11,730 nt of DNA from Candidatus Omnitrophota bacterium (lineage in GTDB: Bacteria; Omnitrophota; Gorgyraeia; Zapsychrales; Fredricksoniimonadaceae): NCBI GenBank assembly GCA_016196515.1, contig JACPXN010000108.1, forward strand, positions 1-11,730, read 5' to 3'. The notes beneath the pieces are model-generated. The model searched no databases and was not told where the DNA came from. It saw only the letters and a program-made list of their open reading frames with translations. This document shows positions 1 to 6,426 of the stretch, piece after piece. How positions within the stretch are numbered: position 1 is the stretch's first letter; each line of letters begins with the position of its first letter. Made by a program: the position numbers and the translations under genes.

Positions 1-1
1 C

Positions 2-133
2 GGTTTGCAAAATATCTGGATCTATTGGGTGGGGCCGGTTTTGGGCGGTGTTTTAGCGGCCCAGGTTTATGGTTCGCTGTTGGCTCACCACCCCGAGCAA
101 ACAGCGAGGGGTAAAACACAGTTAGAGAGATAA
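2..133 (+). CDS. C-terminal end of an aquaporin / MIP-family channel (5' truncated by window)
   Basis: The window opens inside a reading frame that gives 43 residues before a TAA at 131-133. It contains the stretch WIYWVGPVLGGVLAA followed by a polar tail. That pattern (W-x-Y-W-V-G-P-x-x-G-x-x-x-A) is the last transmembrane helix of MIP-family channels such as AqpZ and GlpF, which pass water, glycerol or other small neutral solutes, in some cases H2O2, across the inner membrane. The NPA pore motifs would lie upstream, outside the window, so substrate class cannot be told. Only 17 bp separate its stop from the tpx start, so the two are probably co-transcribed. The family call rests on one helix, but the signature is distinctive. 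Confidence 0.72.
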   Translation, partial: GLQNIWIYWVGPVLGGVLAAQVYGSLLAHHPEQTARGKTQLER

Positions 134-150
134 TATTGAAAGGAGACGCA

Positions 151-657
151 ATGCCTGAGCGCACAGGTTTAACAACGATGAAAGGCAATCCCCTGACCCT
201 GTTGGGCAACGAGGTGAAGGTGGGGGACATGGCCCCGGATGCCACCCTGGTGGCCAACGACCTTTCCGAAGTGAAATTGTCCTCTTTTAAGGGAAAGAAA
301 GTGATCATTTCCGTGGTCCCATCGCTGGATACGCCGGTCTGCGATCTTCAGACCAAGCGTTTTAACCAGGAAGATTTCAAACTCAGCGGGGCCGTCGTGA
401 TCACCGTGAGCAAGGACCTGCCTTTCGCGCAAAAACGCTGGTGCGCTGCCACCGGGGCAACGGCGGCCAAGACCCTGTCGGATTATCGCGGCAATTTCGG
501 CGAGGTCTACGGCGTTCTCCTCAAAGGGCTTGGTCTTTTGGCCCGCGCCATTTTTGTCGTTGATACCGCCGGTAAGGTCCGTTACGTCCAGTTGGTCAGG
601 GAAGTGGCGAGCGAACCCGATTATGAGGCAGTGTTGAAGGCCGTCCGTTCTTTATAA
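151..657 (+). CDS. tpx: Thiol peroxidase Tpx (atypical 2-Cys peroxiredoxin)
   Basis: A 168-residue protein, the usual Tpx length. Tpx reduces H2O2 and organic hydroperoxides using thioredoxin-derived electrons. The N-terminal half has the Tpx pattern GNEVKVGDMAPDATLVANDLS. The peroxidatic cysteine is Cys64 in SLDTPVCDLQT (the conserved T-x-x-C places Thr61 three residues before it), and the resolving cysteine is Cys98 in DLPFAQKRWC. The C-terminal half has the typical ARAIFVVD and EVASEPDYEAVLKAV segments. The ATG at 151 is chosen because AAAGGAG at 139-145 lies just upstream; an in-frame TTG at 136 has no ribosome-binding site and would itself run through this one. It sits between an aquaporin-like gene and sodA, consistent with a peroxide/superoxide defence operon. 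Confidence 0.95.
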   Translation: MPERTGLTTMKGNPLTLLGNEVKVGDMAPDATLVANDLSEVKLSSFKGKKVIISVVPSLDTPVCDLQTKRFNQEDFKLSGAVVITVSKDLPFAQKRWCAATGATAAKTLSDYRGNFGEVYGVLLKGLGLLARAIFVVDTAGKVRYVQLVREVASEPDYEAVLKAVRSL

Positions 658-674
658 TTTAAAGGAGGTGTCTT

Positions 675-1292
675 ATGGCTTACACATTACCCGTTTTGGC
701 TTACCCTTATAACGCTTTAGAGCCGTACATCGATGCCCGCACCATGGAGATCCACCACACCAAACACCATCAGGCCTATATCAATAACGTGAACAATGCC
801 ATTAAGGCCAAGGCGGATTTGGAAAGCAAGAGCGTCGAGGTCCTGATCGCCAATTTGAACGCGGTCCCCGAAGATATCCGCAATGCCGTGCGCAACAATG
901 GCGGCGGTCACGCCAATCACACCCTGTTCTGGACGGTCATCGGCCCCAAAGCCGGCGGCGCTCCTGCCGGCAGCATAGCAGCGGCCATCAACCTGGCCTT
1001 CGGTTCTTTTGACGCGTTCAAGGAAAAATTCGGCCAGGCGGCAATGACCCGTTTCGGCTCCGGATGGGCGTGGCTGTCCGTCACCAAGGACGGGAAACTG
1101 GAAATATCCTCAAGCGCCAATCAGGACAGCCCGATCATGGAAGGCAAGGTCCCGGTCCTTGGCATCGACGTCTGGGAGCATGCCTATTACCTCAATTACC
1201 AAAACCGCCGGCCCGATTACATCGCGGCATTCTGGAACGTGGTCAACTGGCAGGAAGTGGAAAAACGTTACAAAAATTCAAAAAAAGTTTGA
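675..1292 (+). CDS. sodA: Superoxide dismutase, Mn-type of the Fe/Mn family
   Basis: A 205-residue protein of normal length that converts superoxide to H2O2 and O2 in the cytoplasm (no signal peptide seen). All four metal ligands of the Fe/Mn family are present: His27 (EIHHTKHH), His82 ([11 protein letters not shown]), Asp165 and His169 (DVWEHAYY). The second-shell glutamine is in the C-terminal half, in SANQDSP at Gln150, with a glycine-rich GGGHANH N-terminal motif. That arrangement is typical of Mn enzymes rather than Fe enzymes, although cambialistic activity cannot be excluded from sequence. A strong Shine-Dalgarno (AAAGGAGGTG, 661-670) precedes the ATG, and only 17 bp separate it from tpx. 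Its stop codon overlaps the -35 region of the following nrd promoter, and no terminator hairpin is seen, so some read-through into nrdA is possible. Confidence 0.95.
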   Translation: MAYTLPVLAYPYNALEPYIDARTMEIHHTKHHQAYINNVNNAIKAKADLESKSVEVLIANLNAVPEDIRNAVRNNGGGHANHTLFWTVIGPKAGGAPAGSIAAAINLAFGSFDAFKEKFGQAAMTRFGSGWAWLSVTKDGKLEISSSANQDSPIMEGKVPVLGIDVWEHAYYLNYQNRRPDYIAAFWNVVNWQEVEKRYKNSKKV

Positions 1293-1317
1293 CTTCGCTG
1301 TTTTTAATACATACTAT
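1289..1317 (+). promoter_or_regulatory. Sigma-70-type promoter for nrdAB
   Basis: TTGACT (1289-1294, 5/6 to TTGACA) is followed by exactly 17 bp and TACTAT (1312-1317, 4/6 to TATAAT). The -35 overlaps the TGA of sodA, and the -10 lies inside the first NrdR-box-like site, so a bound repressor would block polymerase directly. A weaker second possibility is TTGTTT (1326-1331), 18 bp, TATAGT (1350-1355), whose -10 likewise falls in the second box. The box sequence is itself TATA-rich, so part of this match is expected. Confidence 0.6.
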
Positions 1318-1326
1318 ATGTAGTGT
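1311..1326 (+). promoter_or_regulatory. NrdR box 1 (operator)
   Basis: ATACTATATGTAGTGT matches the idealised NrdR box ACACTATATATAGTGT at 14 of 16 positions and lies directly upstream of a ribonucleotide reductase operon, where such boxes are expected. NrdR is a zinc-ribbon/ATP-cone repressor that senses ATP/dATP. The site covers the -10 hexamer of the predicted nrd promoter. Confidence 0.75.
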
Positions 1327-1341
1327 TGTTTTGGCATTTGA

Positions 1342-1357
1342 GGTATACATATAGTGT
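1342..1357 (+). promoter_or_regulatory. NrdR box 2 (operator)
   Basis: GGTATACATATAGTGT matches the idealised NrdR box at 11 of 16 positions, with the right half perfect (ATATAGTGT). It begins 31 bp after box 1 begins, that is three helical turns. NrdR sites typically occur in pairs spaced by an integral number of turns, so the spacing supports this weaker box. Confidence 0.68.
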
Positions 1358-1372
1358 TTTTTCATTTTTATT

Positions 1373-1392
1373 CATGAGGAGATTCCTCCATG
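1373..1392 (+). promoter_or_regulatory. Hairpin enclosing the nrdA Shine-Dalgarno and start codon
   Basis: CATGAGGA (1373-1380), loop GAT, then TCCT and CATG (1384-1387 and 1389-1392) with one bulged C at 1388. The stem contains most of the GAGGAG Shine-Dalgarno (1376-1381) and the ATG start codon (1390-1392). If it forms, it would occlude ribosome entry. Eight pairs with a three-base loop give modest stability; this is read by eye and not folded computationally. Confidence 0.4.
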
Positions 1393-4300
1393 TCCGCCGA
1401 AACCATCCCCTGCGGCATCAAGGTCCAGAAACGCAACGGCCAGATCATTGAGTTCATTGGGTTGCGCATTGCCCACGCGGTGGCCAACGCGTTCAAGGAA
1501 CAAGCCGGTTTGCCGCGCGAATCAGAACTGACCGAACAGATCACGGATGTTAAGAGGGTGGCGGACTGCGTGACCGCTGTTTTGCGTGAACGCGGGTCGC
1601 ACAAGGCCTTTTTGACGGTGGAAGAGATCCAGGATGAGGTCATCCGGCAATTGTATGAGAACGGTTTTAAAGAAGTGGCAGAGCGTTATGCCAGTTACCG
1701 CCGCCATCATGCCGCGCGCCGGCAATTGTTCGAACTGTATTCCATCATCAAGCGCACCGGCAAGGTGGTGTCTTTCAAGCAGGAGAAAATCACGCTGGCC
1801 ATCGCCAAGGCGCTCATTGCCCATAATCAAGGCGTTTATAATGAGATCCTGGTGGAAAAAGCGCATGAATTGAGCGAAAAGGTCGTGGGGGAGGTCCGCA
1901 CCCGCTGGCCGGACGGCAAAGCGATCCAGATCGAAGAGATCCAGGACATTGTCGAGAAGGTGATCATGGCCGTCGGTTATCATGAGGTGGCCAAGCGTTA
2001 CATCATCTATAGGGAAGAGCGAGCCAAGGACCGGCGCGGCGCGCAGGTCCAGGCACAAGAAAATATTGAGTGGGCCAAAAATTTTGTCATTAAAAATGAC
2101 AAGGCCGAAGAACGTCCCATTGACTTGGACGAGGCGCGTTTCAAGTTCGAGACCTGCTGCAAAGGGTTGGCGGATGTTTTCGCTGATATCTTGTTCAAGG
2201 AAGCGGTCAAAAATTATTACAACGGCATGACCGAGCGGCAAATGGCCCTGGCCAATATCATGGCCGCGCGCGCGTTCATCGAAAAAGAGCCGAATTATTC
2301 TTTTGTGGCGGCCCGTTTATTGTTGCTGATGGAATATCACGAGGCCCTGGGGTATGAGGCGTCTTTTGAGCGCATGCGCGCCGAGTATCCGGAATATTTC
2401 GTCCAATACATCCATCAGGCCGTGCAGTGGGAATTATTGACGCCGGACTTAAAGCAATTCGACCTGAAATTTTTGGGCAAGAACATCATGCCCGAGCGGG
2501 ATTTCATTTTTCGTTACATGGGCTTGCAGACTTTATATGACCGTTACTTCATCCATTGGCAGGACAGGCGCATGGAGCTGCCGCAGGTGTTTTGGATGCG
2601 CGTGGCCATGGGGTTGGCGGTCAACGAGGGAGAGCAGAAAAACGCGCGGGCCGTGGAATTCTACAATGTCCTGTCCACTCTGTGTTTCACGTCTTCCACT
2701 CCGACGCTGTTTAACTCCGGCAGCCGCCATCCGCAATTGTCGTCGTGTTTTCTTACGACTATCGAAGACGATCTTGAGCATATTTTCAAATGCATCCAGG
2801 ACGACGCGCTTTTGTCCAAATGGAGCGGCGGTCTTGGCAATGACTGGACCAGCGTGCGCGCCATGGGTTCACGCATCAAGGGCACCAACGGCAAAAGCCA
2901 GGGGATCATCCCGTTCTTGAAAGTGGCCAATGACACGGCTTTGGCGGTCAATCAGGGCGGCAAACGCCAGGGCGCCATGTGCGCGTATCTGGAAGTGTGG
3001 CATCTGGACGTCGAGGAGTTTCTCGAACTGCGCAAGAACACCGGCGATGACCGCCGCCGCACCCATGACATGCACACCGCCGGCTGGATCCCTGATCTTT
3101 TTATGAAAAGGGTCAAAGCCAACGCGGATTGGACTTTGCTCACCCCTTGCGAAGCGCCGGACCTGCACCATCTGTACGGTCAGGCGTTCGAGAAACGCTA
3201 CGAAGAATATGAAGAAATGGCCCGCCAGGGCAAGATCAAGTGTTTTAAGGTGGTGTCGGCCGTGCAATTGTGGCGCAAGATGCTCAATATGCTTTTTGAG
3301 ACCGGTCATCCGTGGATCACCTGGAAAGACCCTTCCAACGTGCGCTCCCCGCAGGACCATGTGGGAGTTGTGCACAGTTCCAATTTGTGCACGGAGATCC
3401 TTTTAAATACATCGAAAGAAGAGACGGCTGTTTGTAATCTGGGGTCCGTCAATTTGAGCGTCCATGTCAGGCCCCAAGGCATTGACCACAAGAAACTACG
3501 GGAAACGGTGACCACGGCCGTGCGTATGCTGGACAATGTCATTGACATCAACTATTATCCGACGCCGGAAGCCCAGAACGCCAATCAGCGTCATCGTCCA
3601 GTGGGGCTTGGGATCATGGGTTTCCAGGACGCGCTTTATCATCAAAATTTGAGTTATGCGTCCACGCAAGGGATTGAGTTTGCCGATGCCAGCATGGAGG
3701 CTGTTTCCTATTATGCCATTCTGGCTTCGACGGTTTTGGCCCAAGAGCGCGGCGCGTATTCAACCTACAAAGGTTCCAAATGGGACCGTGGGTATTTGCC
3801 TATTGATACTTTGGAATTGCTGGCCCGCCAACGCGGCGGTTATTTGGACGTGGACCGCACCCAGCGCATGGATTGGAATCCGGTGCGCGACGCCATCAAG
3901 GCCCACGGCATGCGCAACAGTCTGGTCATGGCCATTGCCCCGACAGCGACCATCGGCAATATCGCCGGTGTCACTGCGTCCATTGAACCCGTGTACAAAA
4001 ATGTGTTCGTTAAAAGCAATCTGTCGGGCGAATTTACGGTCATCAATGAGTATCTGGTCGAGGATTTGAAGAAACTGGGGATCTGGGACCGGGAAATGAT
4101 CGATGACATTAAATATTTCGACGGCAGCGTCCAGGAAATTCCCCGCATTCCGGCTGTTTTGAAGGCCAAATATGCCACCGCTTTTGAGGTGGATCATGAA
4201 TGGATGGTGGAGGCGGCCAGCCGCCGGCAGAAATGGATCGATATGGGCCAGTCCTTGAACCTGTACCAGGCCAAACCCAGCGGCAAGAAGATCAGCGACA

Positions 4301-4506
4301 TGTACATGTTCGCCTGGGAAAAAGGCCTTAAAACAACGTATTATCTGCGTTCTATGGGTGCCACCCGCATCGAGAAAAGCACCTTGGACGCGTCCAAATA
4401 CAATGATATGGTCGGCCAGCGTCCACGCGACGATAAGGGGCATGTCGTGGACACCGCGGCCAAAACCACTGCTGAACCTGTTCAAGACTGTGAAGCCTGC
4501 CAATGA
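1390..4506 (+). CDS. nrdA: Ribonucleoside-diphosphate reductase, large (alpha) subunit, class I, with tandem ATP-cones
   Basis: A 1038-residue catalytic subunit that reduces ribonucleoside diphosphates to deoxyribonucleotides, about 280 residues longer than E. coli NrdA. Two intact ATP-cone domains occupy roughly residues 9-108 ([11 protein letters not shown]...) and 117-212 ([11 protein letters not shown]...). A third, degenerate cone-like segment spans about 243-315: its YNGMTERQ and [10 protein letters not shown] stretches align with the end of the E. coli cone. In the barrel are redox cysteines Cys453 (LSSCF) and Cys682 (AVCNLGS), and the active-site trio Asn665, Cys667 and Glu669 (NLCTEI). 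Radical-transfer tyrosines Tyr984-Tyr985 (TTYYLR) and a C-terminal CEAC cysteine pair complete the set. Every catalytic residue I looked for is present. The Shine-Dalgarno GAGGAG at 1376-1381 fixes the ATG at 1390. The gene overlaps nrdB by 4 bp and is preceded by NrdR boxes. Length and domain plan match the chlamydial large subunit. Confidence 0.96.
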   Translation: MSAETIPCGIKVQKRNGQIIEFIGLRIAHAVANAFKEQAGLPRESELTEQITDVKRVADCVTAVLRERGSHKAFLTVEEIQDEVIRQLYENGFKEVAERYASYRRHHAARRQLFELYSIIKRTGKVVSFKQEKITLAIAKALIAHNQGVYNEILVEKAHELSEKVVGEVRTRWPDGKAIQIEEIQDIVEKVIMAVGYHEVAKRYIIYREERAKDRRGAQVQAQENIEWAKNFVIKNDKAEERPIDLDEARFKFETCCKGLADVFADILFKEAVKNYYNGMTERQMALANIMAARAFIEKEPNYSFVAARLLLLMEYHEALGYEASFERMRAEYPEYFVQYIHQAVQWELLTPDLKQFDLKFLGKNIMPERDFIFRYMGLQTLYDRYFIHWQDRRMELPQVFWMRVAMGLAVNEGEQKNARAVEFYNVLSTLCFTSSTPTLFNSGSRHPQLSSCFLTTIEDDLEHIFKCIQDDALLSKWSGGLGNDWTSVRAMGSRIKGTNGKSQGIIPFLKVANDTALAVNQGGKRQGAMCAYLEVWHLDVEEFLELRKNTGDDRRRTHDMHTAGWIPDLFMKRVKANADWTLLTPCEAPDLHHLYGQAFEKRYEEYEEMARQGKIKCFKVVSAVQLWRKMLNMLFETGHPWITWKDPSNVRSPQDHVGVVHSSNLCTEILLNTSKEETAVCNLGSVNLSVHVRPQGIDHKKLRETVTTAVRMLDNVIDINYYPTPEAQNANQRHRPVGLGIMGFQDALYHQNLSYASTQGIEFADASMEAVSYYAILASTVLAQERGAYSTYKGSKWDRGYLPIDTLELLARQRGGYLDVDRTQRMDWNPVRDAIKAHGMRNSLVMAIAPTATIGNIAGVTASIEPVYKNVFVKSNLSGEFTVINEYLVEDLKKLGIWDREMIDDIKYFDGSVQEIPRIPAVLKAKYATAFEVDHEWMVEAASRRQKWIDMGQSLNLYQAKPSGKKISDMYMFAWEKGLKTTYYLRSMGATRIEKSTLDASKYNDMVGQRPRDDKGHVVDTAAKTTAEPVQDCEACQ

Positions 4507-5567
4507 ATCCCGATACTCCCGAATGCGCCGGCGGTATCCGTATGACCCGCGATCGTGTTTCAGCGGACAATAAGCGGATCATCCTCAACAACCGCACGGT
4601 GGACGTCAACCAGCTGGTCCCTATCAAATACAAATGGGCCTGGCATTTTTATCTGGATGGCTGTGCCAATCACTGGATGCCCACCGAAGTTTCCATGCAA
4701 AGGGACATTGAGCAGTGGAAGAACCCCGGTGCTTTTACCCCGGATGAGCGTCATGTCATCAAGCGCAATTTTGGTTTTTTCTCGACGGCGGAGACCCTGG
4801 TCGGCAACAATATCGTCCTGTCCATTTACAAGATGGTGGACAATCCCGAATGCCGCCAGTATTTATTGCGCCAGGCGTTCGAGGAAGCCATCCACGTTCA
4901 CGCGTTCCAGTACATCGTCGAATCTTTGTCTTTGGATGAAGCGGAAATTTTCAACATGTACCGCGAGAACCAGGCCATTTATGAAAAAGACGAGTTTTCG
5001 ATGAGCTGCACCGACGGGATCATCGATCAGAACGTGGATTTGACCACGAAGGAGGGCCTGCAGAAATTCATCGATAATCTGGTGGCTTTTTACGTGGTGA
5101 CCGAAGGCATCTTTTTTTACAGCGGTTTTGTGACGATGCTGTCTTTTGGCCGCCAGAACCGCATGCCCGGCGCCTGCGAACAGATCCAGTATATCCTGCG
5201 TGATGAGAGCATCCACATGAATTTCGGTATTCAGTTGATCAACAGCATCATTGAGGAAAATCCGTATTGCTGGACCACCCAATTCACGGATTATCTGATC
5301 ACGCGGATCAAGCGTGCCGTGGAATTGGAAGTCAATTATGCCCGGGAATGCCTGCCGCGCGGGGTCTTAGGGTTGAATGTCGCGCTGATGCGGGAATATG
5401 TGCAGTATATTGCCGACCGGCGTCTGGAAAAATTGCACCTGCCGCGCCAGTACAATTCCAGCAATCCGTTCCCGTGGATGAGCGAGGTCATTGACCTCAA
5501 GAAAGAGAAGAATTTTTTTGAGACCCGCGTGACCGAATACCAGACCGGCGGCGCACTGGAGTGGTGA
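4503..5567 (+). CDS. nrdB: Ribonucleotide reductase small subunit, class Ic (R2c, Mn/Fe type)
   Basis: A 354-residue ferritin-like beta subunit that supplies the oxidising equivalent to NrdA. Metal ligands are Glu97 (STAETLV), Glu128 and His131 ([10 protein letters not shown]), Glu201 (TEGIFF), Glu235 and His238 (RDESIH). Each is offset by +8 from the C. trachomatis R2c ligands as I remember them. At the radical-tyrosine position (E-x-x-H-x-x-x-Y in E. coli) the residue is Phe135, codon TTC at 4905-4907, as in the chlamydial Mn(IV)/Fe(III) enzyme. The first ligand is Glu, not the usual Asp, also as in R2c. The C-terminal tail [10 protein letters not shown], with Tyr346, matches the chlamydial radical-transfer tail. 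The ATG overlaps the nrdA stop (ATGA) and lacks a Shine-Dalgarno, so translation is probably coupled; an internal ATG at 4542 is less likely because it would drop the N-terminus. The Mn/Fe metal identity is inferred from the family. Confidence 0.95.
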   Translation: MNPDTPECAGGIRMTRDRVSADNKRIILNNRTVDVNQLVPIKYKWAWHFYLDGCANHWMPTEVSMQRDIEQWKNPGAFTPDERHVIKRNFGFFSTAETLVGNNIVLSIYKMVDNPECRQYLLRQAFEEAIHVHAFQYIVESLSLDEAEIFNMYRENQAIYEKDEFSMSCTDGIIDQNVDLTTKEGLQKFIDNLVAFYVVTEGIFFYSGFVTMLSFGRQNRMPGACEQIQYILRDESIHMNFGIQLINSIIEENPYCWTTQFTDYLITRIKRAVELEVNYARECLPRGVLGLNVALMREYVQYIADRRLEKLHLPRQYNSSNPFPWMSEVIDLKKEKNFFETRVTEYQTGGALEW

Positions 5568-5582
5568 GCCGGTAGGACAAAA

Positions 5583-5600
5583 GCCCCCCATGGAGGGGGC
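5583..5600 (+). other. GC-rich hairpin after nrdB, without a T-run
   Basis: GCCCCC (5583-5588) and GGGGGC (5595-5600) form a perfect six-pair stem around a CATGGA loop, 15 bp after the nrdB stop. No T-tract follows, and the next gene's Shine-Dalgarno (AGGAGGTG, 5606-5613) begins a few bases later. It is more likely a transcript 3'-end stabiliser or processing site than an efficient intrinsic terminator. Confidence 0.45.
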
Positions 5601-5617
5601 CTAACAGGAGGTGTGCT

Positions 5618-5899
5618 ATGAAACGTATGTTGTCATTTTTGCTCGTATTGGCTGTATGTGCGGTGACCACGCCCTCGTTCGCCGGCGCTGTGGCCGAGAA
5701 ATTCAAGGGCGGAGTAAAAAGTGTGGTCATGTCTCCGGTGCAAGTTTCCGATAAACTTATGGAAGAGACCAAGAACGCCAAGTTCTACCCATTCGCGTTC
5801 GCCGGCGGTTTGCTCAAAGGCGTTTTTTATATGGGCAAGGACATCGTGACGGGTTTTGTGGACATTGTGACGTCACCGCTCGAAGCAGTTAAGAAATAA
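5618..5899 (+). CDS. Small secreted protein, TIGR04073-like (exosortase-associated), paralog 1
   Basis: A 93-residue protein with a clear Sec signal peptide: MKRML, a hydrophobic core, and a predicted signal-peptidase I site after SFA (Ala22). The mature part of about 70 residues has two short hydrophobic segments, GGVKSVVMSPVQV and GGLLKGVFYMGKDIVTGFVDIVTSP. The order 'segment ending in SP/EIP, variable linker, GLLKG, ...DIVT-P' resembles the TIGR04073 family of small exosortase-associated proteins of unknown function; I assign this from memory of the pattern, not from a profile hit. It has a strong Shine-Dalgarno (AACAGGAGGTG, 5603-5613). It is a paralog of the protein at 6035-6313, with similar length, layout and ending. 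No catalytic residues are seen and its function is unknown. Confidence 0.8.
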   Translation: MKRMLSFLLVLAVCAVTTPSFAGAVAEKFKGGVKSVVMSPVQVSDKLMEETKNAKFYPFAFAGGLLKGVFYMGKDIVTGFVDIVTSPLEAVKK

Positions 5900-5906
5900 T
5901 CGGACC

Positions 5907-5920
5907 AGAAAACGTTTTCT
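5907..5920. repeat. Perfect 14-bp palindrome AGAAAACGTTTTCT
   Basis: AGAAAACGTTTTCT is its own reverse complement and lies 8 bp after the stop of the first small secreted gene. Perfect, uninterrupted dyads with a central CG resemble operators of dimeric regulators (LacI-family sites often have an AAACGTTT-like core). With no loop it is a poor RNA hairpin. No regulator gene is in the window. Confidence 0.4.
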
Positions 5921-5938
5921 CAAATACCCTCCAAAAGG

Positions 5939-5963
5939 TGGCATAGGCCGCGGCCGCATGCCA
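5939..5963. repeat. Inverted repeat TGGCAT ... ATGCCA with a GC-rich centre
   Basis: TGGCAT (5939-5944) and ATGCCA (5958-5963) flank 13 bases that contain the palindrome GGCCGCGGCC (5946-5955). As RNA it could form a six-pair stem topped by a short GC stem. It is the second of four dyads in the 135-bp gap between the two paralogous secreted genes. Confidence 0.45.
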
Positions 5964-5976
5964 TACTTTAAGTAGA

Positions 5977-5997
5977 GGAATTCCATAGGGGAATTCC
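5977..5997. repeat. Inverted repeat GGAATTCC-5 nt-GGAATTCC
   Basis: Two copies of the self-complementary octamer GGAATTCC (5977-5984 and 5990-5997) are separated by ATAGG, so they can pair as an eight-base stem with a five-base loop. The run AAAAAA follows at 5999-6004, which is not a terminator tail on this strand. Confidence 0.5.
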
Positions 5998-6005
5998 CAA
6001 AAAAG

Positions 6006-6025
6006 CCTGCCTGCCGGCAGGCAGG
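6006..6025. repeat. Palindromic repeat element, copy A (intergenic)
   Basis: CCTGCCTGCCGGCAGGCAGG is a perfect 20-bp palindrome. The same arms (GCCTGCCTG ... AGGCAGG) occur inside uvrB at 8921-8943 and inside coaX at 11177-11199, so this is a dispersed element rather than a local hairpin. Its right edge runs straight into the Shine-Dalgarno GGAGG (6025-6029) of the next gene, so folding of this element could affect that gene's translation. Confidence 0.85.
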
Positions 6026-6034
6026 GAGGGGCCT

Positions 6035-6313
6035 ATGAAAAACATGTTATCATTCTTAGTTGCCGCAGTTGTCACAGTTGTTTTTGCCGTGCCGTCATTC
6101 GCTTATCCCAGACCTGTGGAGAAGCTCAAAGACGGTGTCATCGCCGTGGTCAAGTCTCCGCTGGAGATCAAAGACCATGCCATGGCTGAGGCCAAGGACG
6201 GGTCGTTTTTGCCGTTCTCTTTGCCGGCCGGGCTGCTCAAAGGCAGCTTTTATATGGCCAAGAAAATGGTAGGTGGCGTCCTGGACATTGTGACGTTCCC
6301 TATCGATCAATAA
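6035..6313 (+). CDS. Small secreted protein, TIGR04073-like (exosortase-associated), paralog 2
   Basis: A 92-residue protein with a Sec signal peptide: MKNML, a hydrophobic core, and predicted cleavage after SFA (Ala23). Its mature sequence matches paralog 1 in order: EKLKDGVIAVVKSPLEI against EKFKGGVKSVVMSPVQV, GLLKGSFYMAKKMVGG against GLLKGVFYMGKDIVTG, and LDIVTFPI against VDIVTSPL. The final DIVTFPI is closest to the ending I associate with TIGR04073. The GGAGG at 6025-6029 gives a 5-base spacer to the ATG, and a strong terminator follows 34 bp after the stop. Tandem duplication and divergence is the simplest origin. Function is unknown; a periplasmic or envelope location is inferred from the signal peptide. 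Confidence 0.8.
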   Translation: MKNMLSFLVAAVVTVVFAVPSFAYPRPVEKLKDGVIAVVKSPLEIKDHAMAEAKDGSFLPFSLPAGLLKGSFYMAKKMVGGVLDIVTFPIDQ

Positions 6314-6320
6314 CCACGCC

Positions 6321-6346
6321 AGCTGTTGCTTTCATTAAGAACAGCT
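6321..6346 (+). other. Hairpin just upstream of the terminator
   Basis: AGCTGTT (6321-6327) pairs perfectly with AACAGCT (6340-6346) around a 12-base loop, in the transcript tail between the stop codon at 6313 and the terminator stem at 6348. It may protect the 3' end or may be incidental. Confidence 0.4.
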
Positions 6347-6347
6347 C

Positions 6348-6377
6348 AACGTCCCGCCAATAGCGGGACGTTTTTTT
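6348..6377 (+). terminator. Strong Rho-independent terminator
   Basis: AACGTCCCGC (6348-6357), loop CAATA, GCGGGACGTT (6363-6372): a perfect ten-pair stem ending in seven T (6371-6377). It ends the transcript carrying the two small secreted genes and separates it from the PilZ-to-coaX operon, whose own promoter begins 15 bp later. Confidence 0.93.
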
Positions 6378-6391
6378 GGGCCCATTTTTTA

Positions 6392-6419
6392 TTGTGTCCG
6401 TCAGGGATTATGCTATACT
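6392..6419 (+). promoter_or_regulatory. Extended -10 promoter for the PilZ-to-coaX operon
   Basis: TATACT (6414-6419, 5/6 to TATAAT) is preceded by TGC (6411-6413), the extended -10 motif. A weak -35, TTGTGT (6392-6397), lies 16 bp upstream. Initiation about seven bases after the -10 would fall at or just before the ATG at 6427, so the transcript would have almost no leader. Confidence 0.65.
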
Positions 6420-6426
6420 AAAAACC

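Noticed and set aside
136..150. A TTG upstream start for tpx
   Set aside because: The AAAGGAG ribosome-binding site lies inside this extension and points to ATG 151; the shorter protein matches Tpx length.
1522..2241. Long open frame on the minus strand within nrdA
   Set aside because: It is antisense to highly conserved ATP-cone and catalytic coding sequence and has no recognisable family; it is a codon-bias shadow.
3760..4503. 247-codon minus-strand open frame opposite the nrdA 3' half
   Set aside because: It is opposite conserved NrdA sequence, has no ribosome-binding site and its translation resembles no protein I know.
5583..5600. GC hairpin after nrdB as an intrinsic terminator
   Set aside because: No T-tract follows and the next gene's Shine-Dalgarno starts within six bases; kept only as a hairpin.
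6376..6426. An in-frame TTG start giving a longer first PilZ protein
   Set aside because: It begins inside the terminator T-run and crosses the promoter; the PilZ domain starts at ATG 6427.
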